This document shows, one piece after another, positions 1-10,314 of a stretch of 64,000 nucleotides of DNA (within the stretch, counting starts at the first letter, position 1; each line of letters starts with the position of its first letter). The stretch is from Leucocoprinus leucothites (lineage: Eukaryota > Basidiomycota > Agaricomycetes > Agaricales > Agaricaceae), in assembly GCA_013368445.1 (NCBI GenBank), contig JAACJO010000013.1, positions 1,054,001 to 1,118,000 of the forward strand. The letters run 5' to 3'. Position numbers and translations under genes: made by a program. The notes beneath the pieces are model-generated. The model worked only from the letters and a program-made list of their open reading frames with translations. It made no database searches and had not been told where the DNA came from.

Positions 1-539
1 GACAAAACAGTGAGGCCCACATACCTCTTCCGCTCACTGGGTCCATCAGAACCAATTCGGAAAATAATCAAAAAGAAAATGGGTTAATTCTTGCAGTGTA
101 TTTACATATAAGAAAACCACAACTCGATCGACCTTGGATAACAGGCCTGAGCTGAGCAAGAGACAGGTACTGCCACAAGCATGAAGGAGGGGGAAATTGT
201 CGTGACTGACCCGAGCGCCCGCGCCCTCAGGGCATTTGTGGAAGTCAAGGGACCACTAAATGAACATGGGGGTGACCATAGAGTATCCACTCAGTAAGAA
301 AGATGATCATTTGCCTTGTTGCGATCATAGTCCATTCCGTGGCTGTGTTTGAGAGAACAAGATGTCGGAGGTGTAAGTGAAGGTCCTGGGTATTTTATGT
401 ACATCTCACCTGGAAAAGACTGAAGTCGTTGTAAACAAGGGGACCATCGAGATGGCAGGTTCTTGGCACTAGTTCCACCGGCCAGCGGGGCTAGTGGCTC
501 ACTTCGGTAATTCGGATAAAAAATCCGGGAACTCCACCG

Positions 540-1610
540 ATTGAGTTTGAGTGGGAGGTCGCGATGCGAACGAATCCATTTGGCGTAGGTGTACATAGTG
601 GATGTGGGATGGATGGTGATGGATTCTTCGAGGTCGGATTCGCCGCTGGCTGAAGGAAGATAAGATTAGATAAGGAGATATAATTAGTTTTGTATTAACA
701 TACGCGCGAGTCGGGAAGAACCTCCGATGTGGTCCTTTTCTCTTTCGAGGACGCTCCGAGGGACGAACATTGGGAAGTAGGCGTTTTGGACACCGAACTC
801 CTTGGTGTGCGCGTTGGACCAATCTTCATGCTGATGAGCACGACGAACAAAGAACTAATGACAGCGTGACTGGCTTCCCAGATACTGAGTGACCAGGGCT
901 TGAGACTATAGTGCCCAGAGGCGCCGTAGTAATCGAGCATATCTGCTTTGAGCAAGACCAACAGATCCGAATTCGACCAGCCAATACACGAAATCAACCT
1001 CTTTCTTGACATCGATGGTAATCTGAGTAGCACCCTCGATCGTAGCATCTTCCTTCTCCTTTGCAATGGGTTTAGCTTCTTGGCCGTCAAGGCACAGCGG
1101 GGCCGGCAGCAGCGAGATTAGAAAAATCTAGTCCATTCAGCTTTATAGAATTTATCTCTAGAAACTTGAGGTATTTGAGGATATCAGAGCAAGGAAGCAA
1201 GATAGTAGACGTGGACAAGTTGACGTGGACGGCCAAGAGGGTGACCGTGAAGGAGATGGTGGAACCGACGACGGTGGCCACACAAGGGGACCTGTCCTTG
1301 GTAAGTGTAAGGGGAAATACTATACCAAAATACCAGCGACGTGAATCGAGAGTGGGGAATGGGTCATAATTAAGTAGACACACAAAAGCTTTTGTCAAGA
1401 CCAAGAAACTCTGTGAGGAGATCCTCTGGGCCCAATCCGAGCTCTTTGAGGTTGAGAGCCCTGTCGGTGGCCGATGAGATCATCTCGGTCTCGTCACGAG
1501 CGACCACGACGATGGGGACTGGACTTTCAAATTTAGCACTTTTGGATTTGTAGACGGGGGTCCTGATGAGCTGAAAGTCCTTGGGAAAGACATCGCATCA
1601 TGCCTGAAGA
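540..1610 (-). pseudogene. Decayed prolyl-tRNA synthetase copy (N-terminal half)
   Basis: Reading the minus strand in shifting frames gives a recognisable eukaryotic-type prolyl-tRNA synthetase. In order these are a YbaK-like N-terminal segment (FESPVPIVVVARDETE, then ALNLKELGLGPEDLL), a linker (LDFSNLAAAGPA, then ITIDVKKEVDF), and the start of the class II catalytic core (MLDYYGASGHYSLKPWSLSI, FGVQNAYFPMFV, EKDHIGG, MYTYAKWIRSHRDLPLKLN). Frame changes separate the linker, the DYYGASG block and the AYFPMF block, and the sequence stops resembling the family just after KLN. The anticodon-binding domain is absent. A spliceosomal intron survives near 645-700 (minus-strand gtatgt to ttcag) between the EKDH and MYTYAK blocks. 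A retained intron means a DNA-level copy, not a retrocopy. The functional gene must lie elsewhere. Confidence 0.82.
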
Positions 1611-1879
1611 GAATTTGCGCCGGTGGTCAGCAGAGGCGAGGGTCTGGATGGCGAGCTGGCCCCGGGCAGTGTGGAAGGCAGCCATGAGTCGTAGACAAAA
1701 GGAACAAGGGATGATTGATAACATATTACATGCTCGAAGAGACTACTGTCGTTCAGATATGAGCGTTAAGTGATAATGTTGATAAGTAGCTTATACCTTT
1801 ATTAATCAAAGGGTGCTTCCGTCAGGTCTCGAGTCTCGAGTCAGAATACATCCTGCTATGCGTAGGTATGGTCTATGTG

Positions 1880-2770
1880 TGCAAGCAAGGTCATTAGGGA
1901 AGGGAAGTTCGAGGCTCGAAAGACGTTTAAGCTTGATGACTATACCACCTCAAGAGCCGATGCATGCTTAGTCATCACGATGCTCCCACACGCTACCCAC
2001 CTCAATCGCTTCGCACATTCCGTATTCAGAGGCAACACTGTGCTCGATGTCAGTACCAACGACGGCCATATCACTGTCGTCGTCGTCCAGACTCTCTGCT
2101 CACGGTCCATCACCGGCGGCGACATCGATAACCCTCTCATCGACGCCGCTTAGTGTCACTGTCTCGCCGTCTGGTCTCAGGCCTCGCCGCACAACTAGCT
2201 CAGCTATTTTCCCGCCCCCCTTCCCCATGAACTCGGCCCGCTCCCACTCCCACCCGCCGATGCGTCCCGGTCACGGCCGACATGTCTTTCTACACAATAT
2301 CACGTTTTGCTGTGCAACTGGACAAAGGATGACATTCCTGACTATGACGTAATTCTTGCGTGCGTTCATACCTTGGTTTGCGCGTAGAAACGCAACTGAC
2401 GCGTGGTGGTAGGCTATCGATCACCAAGTGGATTCACTTGAACCAAGGAGACGACGCGCTCATCGCGCTTTTCCGTAATATGTGTTCACAAAGTCCTGCA
2501 TGAGGATGAACACTTGATCCTTGAGCCCCAAGCTTGGGAATCTACGCCAAAGCTAAACGCATGGCAGAGGTGCGCAGGTCAGCATTTCGCGAGGCCGCCT
2601 TTGACGTTGAACACAGCACCTCAAAGAGAGTTACCAAAACAGCAAACCCCAGAGCCTCAGCCAGGAGATTTCACGTCCGTTCTGAATGGCATTGACTTTA
2701 ACTTTGTTGAGAGCCTTGGTGAAACTGGTGAAGGAAGCGCGTACGCTTCTCTACCGTCTCCATGTTCTTC
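1880..2770 (+). pseudogene. Decayed Bin3-type (7SK cap) RNA methyltransferase copy
   Basis: Plus-strand frames give scattered but ordered pieces of a Bin3/MEPCE-family SAM-dependent methyltransferase. They are a motif I region (VLDVSTNDGHITVVV, with GGDIDNPLIDAA after it), the fragment HVFLHNITF, the family signature LSITKWIHLNQGDDALI, a motif like GTFVLEPQAW (here LILEPQAWES), and the C-terminal block DFTSVLNGIDFNFVESLGE. The pieces lie in different frames with stops between them, so no full-length product is possible. Family members methylate the 5' gamma-phosphate of small RNAs. The first SAM-binding glycine is replaced (DVSTNDG instead of DVGCNEG), as expected of a relic. I see no start codon or promoter I trust. 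Confidence 0.82.
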
Positions 2771-3384
2771 TCATTGACATCGGCCCAAACCCCAAACGCC
2801 CAATGAATCTCTGCGTCAAGCGCATTCCTGCATCCGACGCCTCTTGTGACCATGTACACTATAAACGCTTGGCAATATTTCCGAATTTCATCTCGGGGTC
2901 ATTTATACAGTAGAGCAAAAACTTACAGATATCTATCTTGTCGTGTCATTCACATGTGACACTGGAGCGTTGAATGACTTGACCGATTTGCGCGGGAGGG
3001 AGTGAACAAACATGTTCACCTTGGTTCTTCGCATGCAGAAGCTAGAGACCGGTGCATGCACTTTTGAAGAATCTGGGTACCGAGCATTAGATCCAATGGA
3101 CAGCAGTTTGGCCGACCTAGTCCATCAATATGTCCATGTCTTTAGATATCTCGGTCTTGGTGTACTGATACTCGATGCCTCGAAAAAAAACACGACCTTT
3201 CCTCGTGAGGTCGAAGCTACCCCTGTCACAATAAGTATCTACTTATCAACACGGCAGATCTACGCGTGTATCCGATTGAGGCCACGTGTCTAACAGCCTC
3301 CTACGCTAATATAGTTCCAGTGCTTCCTCTCCGTTCCCCCTCCACCCACTAGTCTCTACCCTTCCACTTTGAACTCAGGATACA
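2771..3384. other. Intergenic, no supported gene
   Basis: About 0.6 kb between the Bin3 relic and the GTPase-kinase gene. An open stretch at 3012-3293 encodes 93 residues with no features I recognise. The last 90 bases before 3385 are pyrimidine-rich, typical of a fungal 5' leader. Confidence 0.5.
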
Positions 3385-6300
3385 ATGGCACAGTCAGATT
3401 TTCCCTTTCGCCCGACGGGCAGCAGGTGAGGGCCTCATAATTTCTCACTATCGATCGAATTAACCTCTTCCCCCCCCCCCCCCCCCCACCCCTTCTTTTC
3501 CTTTCTAGCTTCCGGAAACCAAAACTCGTAGAAACCTTTATATATTGAACGAAAGTGTCCTTACGCTAACTCCCCTTTCGTCAGCCTCCTAAACCTAACG
3601 GGAAAGCTAGCATTGGATGGCTTGGATCTGACTTCTCCGAGCGCGACTGGAGAGAAATAAGCGGCGTCGAACCTGTGTACAATGCCAAGAATATAAACAG
3701 GGAAGACCTCGTTATCGCGTGAGTCAAAGACGATGAACTCACTTTGAATGCTCCAAATTATACTAATCCAAAAAATGACAGTGTGATGGGGCCTCCTGGG
3801 GTTGGAAAAACTACGGCAGGTGCAAATCAGCTCGCGCTCAAACTTCAGTCTGATGGCTCAAATAGTTCATTAATACTGTGACAAAGGACTTTGGGTACGA
3901 TACTGACGAAATCGGTCACCCACTGCAGTCGGCCACAGACCACATCTCTGCCCTGCGCATCATTTTCCCGGACAACATAAATGTTGTCTTGGCTGAACTC
4001 CCTAGTTTTCATAATACACACCGTTCCGACCTGGAAACTCTCGTGATTATCGCGGATTGGTTCAAAGCTATGTGCGTTGACTGGATTTAGAAGTCGTCCT
4101 TTCCTCATGTGATTCTAGTTCTGGCAAGAAAGTGGTGCTTTCAGGAATAGTCTACCTTCATAACATCACTGATGCTCGCTTGACGGATTTGGTCAAGAAG
4201 AACTTTGAGATGATGCGGAAGCTATGCGGAGGAAGCTTTATTCACAAGGTCACTCTTGCAACTACTGTGTGGCCAGACGCAGAGGAGCAGCGGCTTAAGG
4301 GAGACGTTTCTTCAACCACCATTATTCAGGCACCGTTCGAGTTCAGAGAACTTGCCACTCGGGAGCGTGACTTAATCGGGGGCTATTGGTACCCAATGGT
4401 TCAGGGTGGCTCAAAATGCTTTCGGTTTGGGCGCACCAAAGAGACGGCCTGGGAAATCCTCAATCACCTTTTTTGCATCCAACCAGAAAGTCCTCGGACC
4501 TACCGCGTACGCCTACAAGAGGAACTCGTGGAGCAGAAAAAAGAGATACAGAGAACGGACGCAGGGCGCTTCCTTCATGGTTACATGCAAGAGGTATCCG
4601 AGAGACAGACGAAATTGATTGAGCGTATGCAAAATGAGCTTCTTGAAGCAGCGGGACAGGATCCAACAATGACCAACACACGTTTGGGGGAATTCATCCG
4701 GTTGTGGGAGGAGAAGAAGAGGACTGAGAGGGACATATTTGCATTGGATCCATCGTTCTTGGGAGATATCCGACGGTTTACCGGCGGTGAGTATTTGGTA
4801 AATATGTTGTCTCCTTTTGTGTTGCTAACGATCGGCTCAGCCTTCAAAAGGCGTTTGTCTGCTAGAGACAGAACTAACCAACCAGCAAAAGAAACTGAGC
4901 AGCATCAACGGTCACGTGCCTTGATTTCAAGACTCATCGGCCAAAACTTGTCCTTAGAGTTGAAGGGCGTACTTGAAACTCTCGGAGGTGCCGATGCTCA
5001 GACAATGATCGAGTTTCTTAACAAAGTGAGCTTTTCGATCCCGATGTTCGAAATTACCGTGCGCTCAGGGCAACTGTGCTTTGTTAAGGTGCTCGAAAAT
5101 GATCACGATCTTCCGCCGGATCACAGAAGACAACTTCTTCACCTCTTCTCTAAGACCATCAAATCAGCTCAAGTCTATCCTAAATCTTTCCAACTCATGG
5201 GTGTCATTTGTAACCTCGCGGGTCACCCCAAAAATGGGGGAGGATTTGGAGATATATTCATCGGGAAGCTCCAGCGTCAACCTGTCTGCGTCAAAGCGGT
5301 TCGCCTGTATGGAGGTGGCGCACCTGCCCAGGAAGTCTTGAGAGTGAGTCTCTAAGCTCTTTCTTCGAAAAATTTCTTCAAATTCGCACAGGCACACGCC
5401 GGAGAATTCGCACTTTGGGCTCACATGTCACATCCCAACGTCCTACCCTTCTATGGTGTCCACCTCTCTAAAGAGGAAACACAGAGGATCTGCATAGTTT
5501 CGCCCTGGATGGAAGCTGGAAATCTGGCTGAGTACTTGAAAACAAATCCCGCCACTCCTCGAATTCCCTTGGTACGTGCTGTCATTCTAGGTTTTCTGCT
5601 TGCTCTCCTGACCAACTATAGCTCGTTGACATGGCATTGGGACTGAAATACCTACATGGATTGGATATCATTCACTCCGACCTCAAGGCGGTAGATAATC
5701 ACTCTTGTTTTAGATTAACTCTTGCTAACGCCGGACATGCCAGGGCAACGTCCTTGTTTCAGATGCTGGCCGAGCGATGCTTTCGGACTTTGGACTTTCA
5801 GTCGTAGCAATGACCAACGTTGTCAAGACCACTGCTGCTAATCACCAGGGGACTATAAATTGGATGGCCCCAGAACGCCTCACCGCAGACGAGGTGCCAC
5901 CACCGACTCAAAGGAGCGATATCTGGGCATTCGGGTGCACATGTTATGAGGTTGAACCGTTTCTCCAAGTCACAATATTTACTTATAGTGTTTCTCCTTG
6001 TCAAGGTCATGACTGGCAATATCCCTTTTGGGCAATTCAAGACTGCGACCCAATTGATCCACGCCTTTATTAACAGACGTGTTGACCCGGAGGAACTCAG
6101 GCCGAGTCCTGATCCAGATGGCGTGTGGCCCCTTATGCGCCAGTGTTTGGAGTTGGAACCCGAGAAGCGTCCCTCAGCAGATGAGGCTCATCAGTTCCTT
6201 GTGAAGTTATACGTCGATGATCATCGGCCCCCCTCTAAAGTTGAATTCACGGGCCCAGGGGGCGCCCGGGCTAGCGCTCCCAAGATTGACTATGATCGCG

Positions 6301-6501
6301 TGCTTGCCATTCTTCAGGCGCTGGTGAGTGACGCGCATGTCAACATGATAAGTCTTTGATCAGTTTGTCAAGGTACCTTTAGAGTACGAAGCACAGCCCA
6401 CACATGGAGCACTATTGTCGCTCATGCAAAAAGCTGACAGTGCTTTACTCACGACAACAAGCTCCCCTTTGTTACTTGAGGAAGATCAAAATCAGGTTTA
6501 A
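3385..6501 (+). CDS. P-loop GTPase-protein kinase fusion protein
   Basis: A multi-exon gene. Exons 3385-3425, 3509-3527 (19 nt), 3585-3718 and 3782-3815 lead into a Walker A motif GPPGVGKTT. Exon 3866 onward continues FINTVTKDFGYDTD. The next domain resembles AIG1/septin-like G domains of mushrooms (VVLSGIVYLHNITDARLT, LATTVW), but the G3 position reads AELPSF rather than DTPGF, so hydrolysis may be impaired. A helical middle leads to a kinase domain with glycine-rich loop GGGFGDIF, lysine in VCVKAVR, catalytic loop HSDLKAGNVL (HSD instead of HRD), DFG in LSDFGLS, APE-like MAPERL and DIWAFG. The kinase looks tyrosine-kinase-like in style. The C-terminal exon ends at 6501 after a short acidic tail. 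The model between about 4990 and 5110 is uncertain, because the frame reads through but an intron is possible. The role is unknown; a signalling or immunity-like function is inference. Confidence 0.85.
3470..3487. repeat. 18-nt poly-C tract in intron 1
   Basis: An uninterrupted run of 18 C followed by ACCCC, inside the first intron of the GTPase-kinase gene and just upstream of its pyrimidine-rich acceptor. Such a run is prone to length change. Confidence 0.95.
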
Positions 6502-6723
6502 GCTGCTTTGTGACACGTTCGTGGTGAAGTCGAATAACTTTCAGACCTGGAGGTCATCGTAGCGGCGCTCGGATGCGCCTAATTTTTCGGCTAAGTAGAC
6601 GTAGTATAATTTCCTGAAGCCAATCTTCAATGTTTTCAACCCCCGAACTTGAAGGTGACACAAAAACCTCAAAGTACTTCTCAGGGAAAATCATAAAATC
6701 ATAATAACGGCCAAACTACATTT

Positions 6724-7338
6724 ATGGTTACCGATATAGTTGTCGCGCTGGCGCTTGTAGTGGGACGGAATGTTCGCCAAACAATGCAGGTTGTTGATCA
6801 AGACAGAGTACGCAGCCCGACTATATACCTCTCACCTATCTGGTATGAACTGCACCATCTAGTGGCCAAATTTTGGCTGGGCGCCTTTCCTATTGTGTGG
6901 CCCTTAACTCAGAAGTGTATTACAGGCTTTATTGGTTTTGGAAGAATATCTCAAGCTACTCCCAGTCGCCCGTCCTAGACCCTTTGGGATCACTGGCTGC
7001 CTTTATACTGGTAACCCCAGAGCGAACAGAATATAGATCGCGATGAAGCATTGCGTCAGAAACTAGGATCGCAGACATTGCGACGTGTCGACTTGGACGA
7101 ACTGGCAAGAGAGAACCCAATGTCGCTCACGACCATCCCTTGGTCAAAGAGCCCAGGTGCGCACTTAATACTTTACGCGTTCCTGAAGGCCCTGTTTGAA
7201 CCCATTATTAGGTGTGATGTGATACCGCACATCGGGAGTGCCACTACCGAGACGAGGGTGGGGATGGCAGCTTTGGCAATTGAGAATGCAATTGCTGTCA
7301 TCACGAACCAGCCGATGCCCAAAGAGCTTCATCTCTGA
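6724..7338 (+). pseudogene. Decayed glyoxylate/hydroxypyruvate reductase copy
   Basis: This is a C-terminal fragment of a D-isomer-specific 2-hydroxyacid dehydrogenase of the GRHPR type. Ordered pieces are VVALALVVGRNVRQTMQVVD, the NAD-binding turn GFIGFGRISQA, FGITGCLYTG, the RRVDLDELARENPM segment, then FEPIIRCDVIPHIGSATTE and a natural C-terminus ending at 7338. Stops and frame changes separate the pieces. The stretch that should carry the catalytic arginine (the family's NTARG region) is missing between ENPM and FEP. The N-terminal substrate domain is also gone. The relic lies about 220 bases downstream of the GTPase-kinase stop. Confidence 0.83.
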
Positions 7339-8074
7339 ATTCCTGGCGTTTGTGTATACCTAAAGATCTTATGCTTATAATATATCACGGTTGAATGATC
7401 AGGTCCAGAGGCTTTTCATAGTTTTGTCATGCTTATCGGTGCTATGCAATGAACGACACGAGATTTCTATCGCCGCCGGGCTGGGAATAGATCCTTATAT
7501 GGTTGGATGATGCCGTTGAGAATTTCTGGTTCGGAAGGACTTCAGCTATTATTAGAAGTCGATATCGAGCTTGAATGCGTCAGCGCATGCAGCACCGCCG
7601 AGCGGGCGCCCAGCGACTTCCGGCACTATTTTGATTCCGCGCTTAATATATAAATCAGGAAGGCATCCACCCGCATATTCGAGTCCTCTTCCTCCTTTCG
7701 GAGGTAAGTAACGCCGATCTATATATTTTGGTTATGCAATGTTTAAAAGAGCCCAGCGTTTCAGCCACCTCCGGAGAGAGAAGTTGAAGGACTTGTCCGC
7801 CGATTAGTACTACTTTCCTAAAAACTCAATGACAGAGGCTATGAACTTTGATTTGATTTGCTGTTAAACCTCGGAGGACTGCCTCATTTCCGCTACCTGG
7901 CTCGCCCTCTGCAGTAACAAATTTGCTACAAACGATAACTTTGCCTTAACCAGGCCTAATTACACTCGGCCGATTCTCTACCACAGCATCCCCTATAGGC
8001 CCGGATGAGGTGGACCTTCATGCTTTAAAAGGCTGAGATGTCAAGGTCCATGTTCAATAATAGACTCCTCTAAC
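7339..8074. other. Intergenic, no supported gene
   Basis: About 0.74 kb with stops in all frames and no family similarity I can see. The last 100 bases form the presumed promoter and leader of the small gene at 8075. Confidence 0.5.
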
Positions 8075-8429
8075 ATGTCAAATGAAACTAAAGGAACAAG
8101 CTCCTCTCCTTCTCAGTCTGGCGCTGCGACTGGTGGTCCTGTGGGTAACATCCTACTTCACCTCACATCCTTAAAGGGCTTTGAGCCTGGGTACTGAAGT
8201 TTTAATTATTCTCTAGGCCTCTTCGAATGATCGCAGTGGGCTGGGCTTGCCGAGGAGTAGCCCAGTCGTGACTACCGGTCAAGGCTCTTTAACTATCGGT
8301 GGTTCTCTGACAGTGACTGTGAACGACCACTCACACACGTTCTTCGGAAACAACACGAAGGTCTACTATACAGACGACACCGACTCTCCAGACGGTCGGG
8401 CGCAACCAGCCTCCCGTGCGGCTAAATAA
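8075..8429 (+). CDS. Small protein of unknown function, 92 aa, two exons
   Basis: Exon 1 (8075-8140, 22 codons) and exon 2 (8217-8429) join in phase 0 across a 76-nt intron with donor gtgggt and acceptor ttctctag. The product begins MSNETKGTSSS, is rich in Ser, Gly and Thr, and has a regular central stretch (SLTIGGSLTVTVNDHSHTFF, then NTKVYYTDD) that looks like beta strands. There is no signal peptide or membrane segment. I do not recognise the family. Support comes from clean phase, splice consensus and composition; the gene could also be a relic of something longer. Confidence 0.5.
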
Positions 8430-8969
8430 ACCAGGCCTCTGGTGGTTTCCAGATTTCTAGAAGAGTGAGTTAGTGTTTGCCTTTTACTTTAGCACCGAGT
8501 ATCGACCTCCCCAATAGGGTTGCTCCATTTCTTTCGCATCGGACGAGGAAGATAGCAATGTCATTAAAATCCTACCAGACAGCTCATTTCTACATATGCT
8601 TAGAATATTTTTTCTGAATGTCAATGAATGTCCAATGTATCGCCTCTTTCGTATAACATTAACCTTGCAAGCCGGTATTTTAAATGATTTACTTTAACCG
8701 GCTTGGTCTGCATTACAATCCGCCATAGATGTGGTTCCAGTTGCCGAACATATTACCATCGCGACACCTGTCTTTCTAAATTTCGAAACTTATGAGCTAC
8801 TTACTACCTCAAGGCCCACAGCTTGGAGCGACTTGACCTATCCGGATCTGGTAGACATGAGGTACCATATAGCGGGTTTTTAATATTTGAGATTGGAGGC
8901 ATCATACTAAATTACAAATACTGCATTATAGTTTTGGTACTTGATAGAGAGGCATGAAGAAAAGCTGGC
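8430..8969. other. Intergenic, no supported gene
   Basis: A gap of about 0.54 kb between the 3' ends of two convergent genes. AT-rich, and I see no coding signal. Confidence 0.5.
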
Positions 8970-9977
8970 TCAAATAGAGAAAACCATGAGTCGCATGGGT
9001 ATTCTCGATTGGCTGCAGCATCCAATTGACCCCTCGGTATCTGATGAGGAGCTAGCCGAATCATAATGAGACGACATAGACACCCAAGATAGGCGATCAC
9101 TGTGATGCGAACTGGGTGCTAAAAGCTTCTCTGTTTCAACAGTTGCCGTAAGCGGGCGGGATCCGCGCATGAGGACCACCTCAACTCGTCGAGGGTTAAA
9201 GAAGTTCTAAGGTGGTATGTCAGGCACGGGAAATCGCGCCGGTGCGAGGAGGTATCTTACTTGGTTCCAGGTATTAATGAGGTTGATAGCATAAGAGAGT
9301 TTGTTGCGGCGGATTTTAGCCTTTACGGCTCTGCTGATGAAGAATGCTGTAAGAGGGAGGGCGCATCAATATGATCGTACACGTGGACGACAATTGGGAC
9401 ACGAACCTCCAGGTCCAAGGCCAAGTGCAAGAGGAACAAGAAGCGTCTTGTGCTTTGTACAATTGGATATCGCTGTCCCATCTCGCAGGGCTTGCATAAA
9501 CCTGGTGCCAATTAGCATAGAACTCAACCATGACAAGATGGAAGGGTCGTACCTAGCCCAATCGGCGTCTTGAATATCCCGGAGAGCAAAGGGGTGAATG
9601 TCCCTAGTCGAGGGAGGCACGTTCAATGAAAATCCTTTATCCAAAGACCTCCCAGAGCCTTCAATAACCACAGCCAAGGGATCAAAGGGTGGCAAATCCA
9701 GGGTATGCACAGTTGGAACGCGGGAGAACGCTGATGGCTGTTCAGCATAGACTCTCTTCATTTCAGGCTGAGCGGCAATAGGCTCCTGATAGGAAATCTC
9801 AAAGCCACGAGGACGTTTCTCGTCTCCAACTAGTTGGGGCGGCTCCAAGCCTGTGGACTCGTATGGCGGAGGGGCTGAAGTAGTACTTGAGCTCGATCGA
9901 CGTTCGGGGAGAGGGTTAGGAGACGTGGGAGCGGTAGGCTCTTTGTAAGAAGGAAGAGTTGCGACGTCCAGAATCAT
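8970..9977 (-). CDS. Unrecognised protein, tandem paralogue 1 (280 aa)
   Basis: Four exons on the minus strand: 9977-9553, 9501-9407, 9346-9261 and 9206-8970. They total 843 nt with consistent phase. The protein starts MILDVATLPSYKEPTAP and has a proline/serine-rich N-terminal half. A conserved core follows: HPFALRDIQDADWARF across intron 1, a hydrophobic stretch LLVPLALGLGPG across intron 2, then NTWNQNFFNPRRVEVVLMRG across intron 3. The tail is serine-rich. The neighbour at 10315-11483 shares the same core and the same three intron positions, so the two arose by tandem duplication. I recall similar unnamed proteins from mushrooms; no function is known to me. Confidence 0.78.
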
Positions 9978-10314
9978 GTCGGAGTAAGATTAGTGGTCAG
10001 TATTCTTGATAGGAAGGTGGGAGGAGGCGTTGACTTGGGAGAGTTCATTGAGGACCTAAATATATTCTGGCGAGCATTTCATAATAATACATATCATCTT
10101 TCGTATATTTTTCCACGGAGAAAGGACCTAGATCAGTATCAACATAACCTTAAGGCGGTGTGCGCACATCTTGCAGCTTAGAATGGTTATGCTGCGCCGC
10201 CTCTTTCTTCGGAAACACGGGACTGATTTGACACTGCTCCACGCAGCATCAGTTCCTTGGTAGTAACAGTGGTCCACTTATGCATATTTATTTAGTCCGA
10301 ACCAGGCGGAGCCC

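Noticed and set aside
3012..3293. 93-codon open frame upstream of the GTPase-kinase gene
   Set aside because: No motif, no splice partner, and composition like surrounding non-coding DNA.
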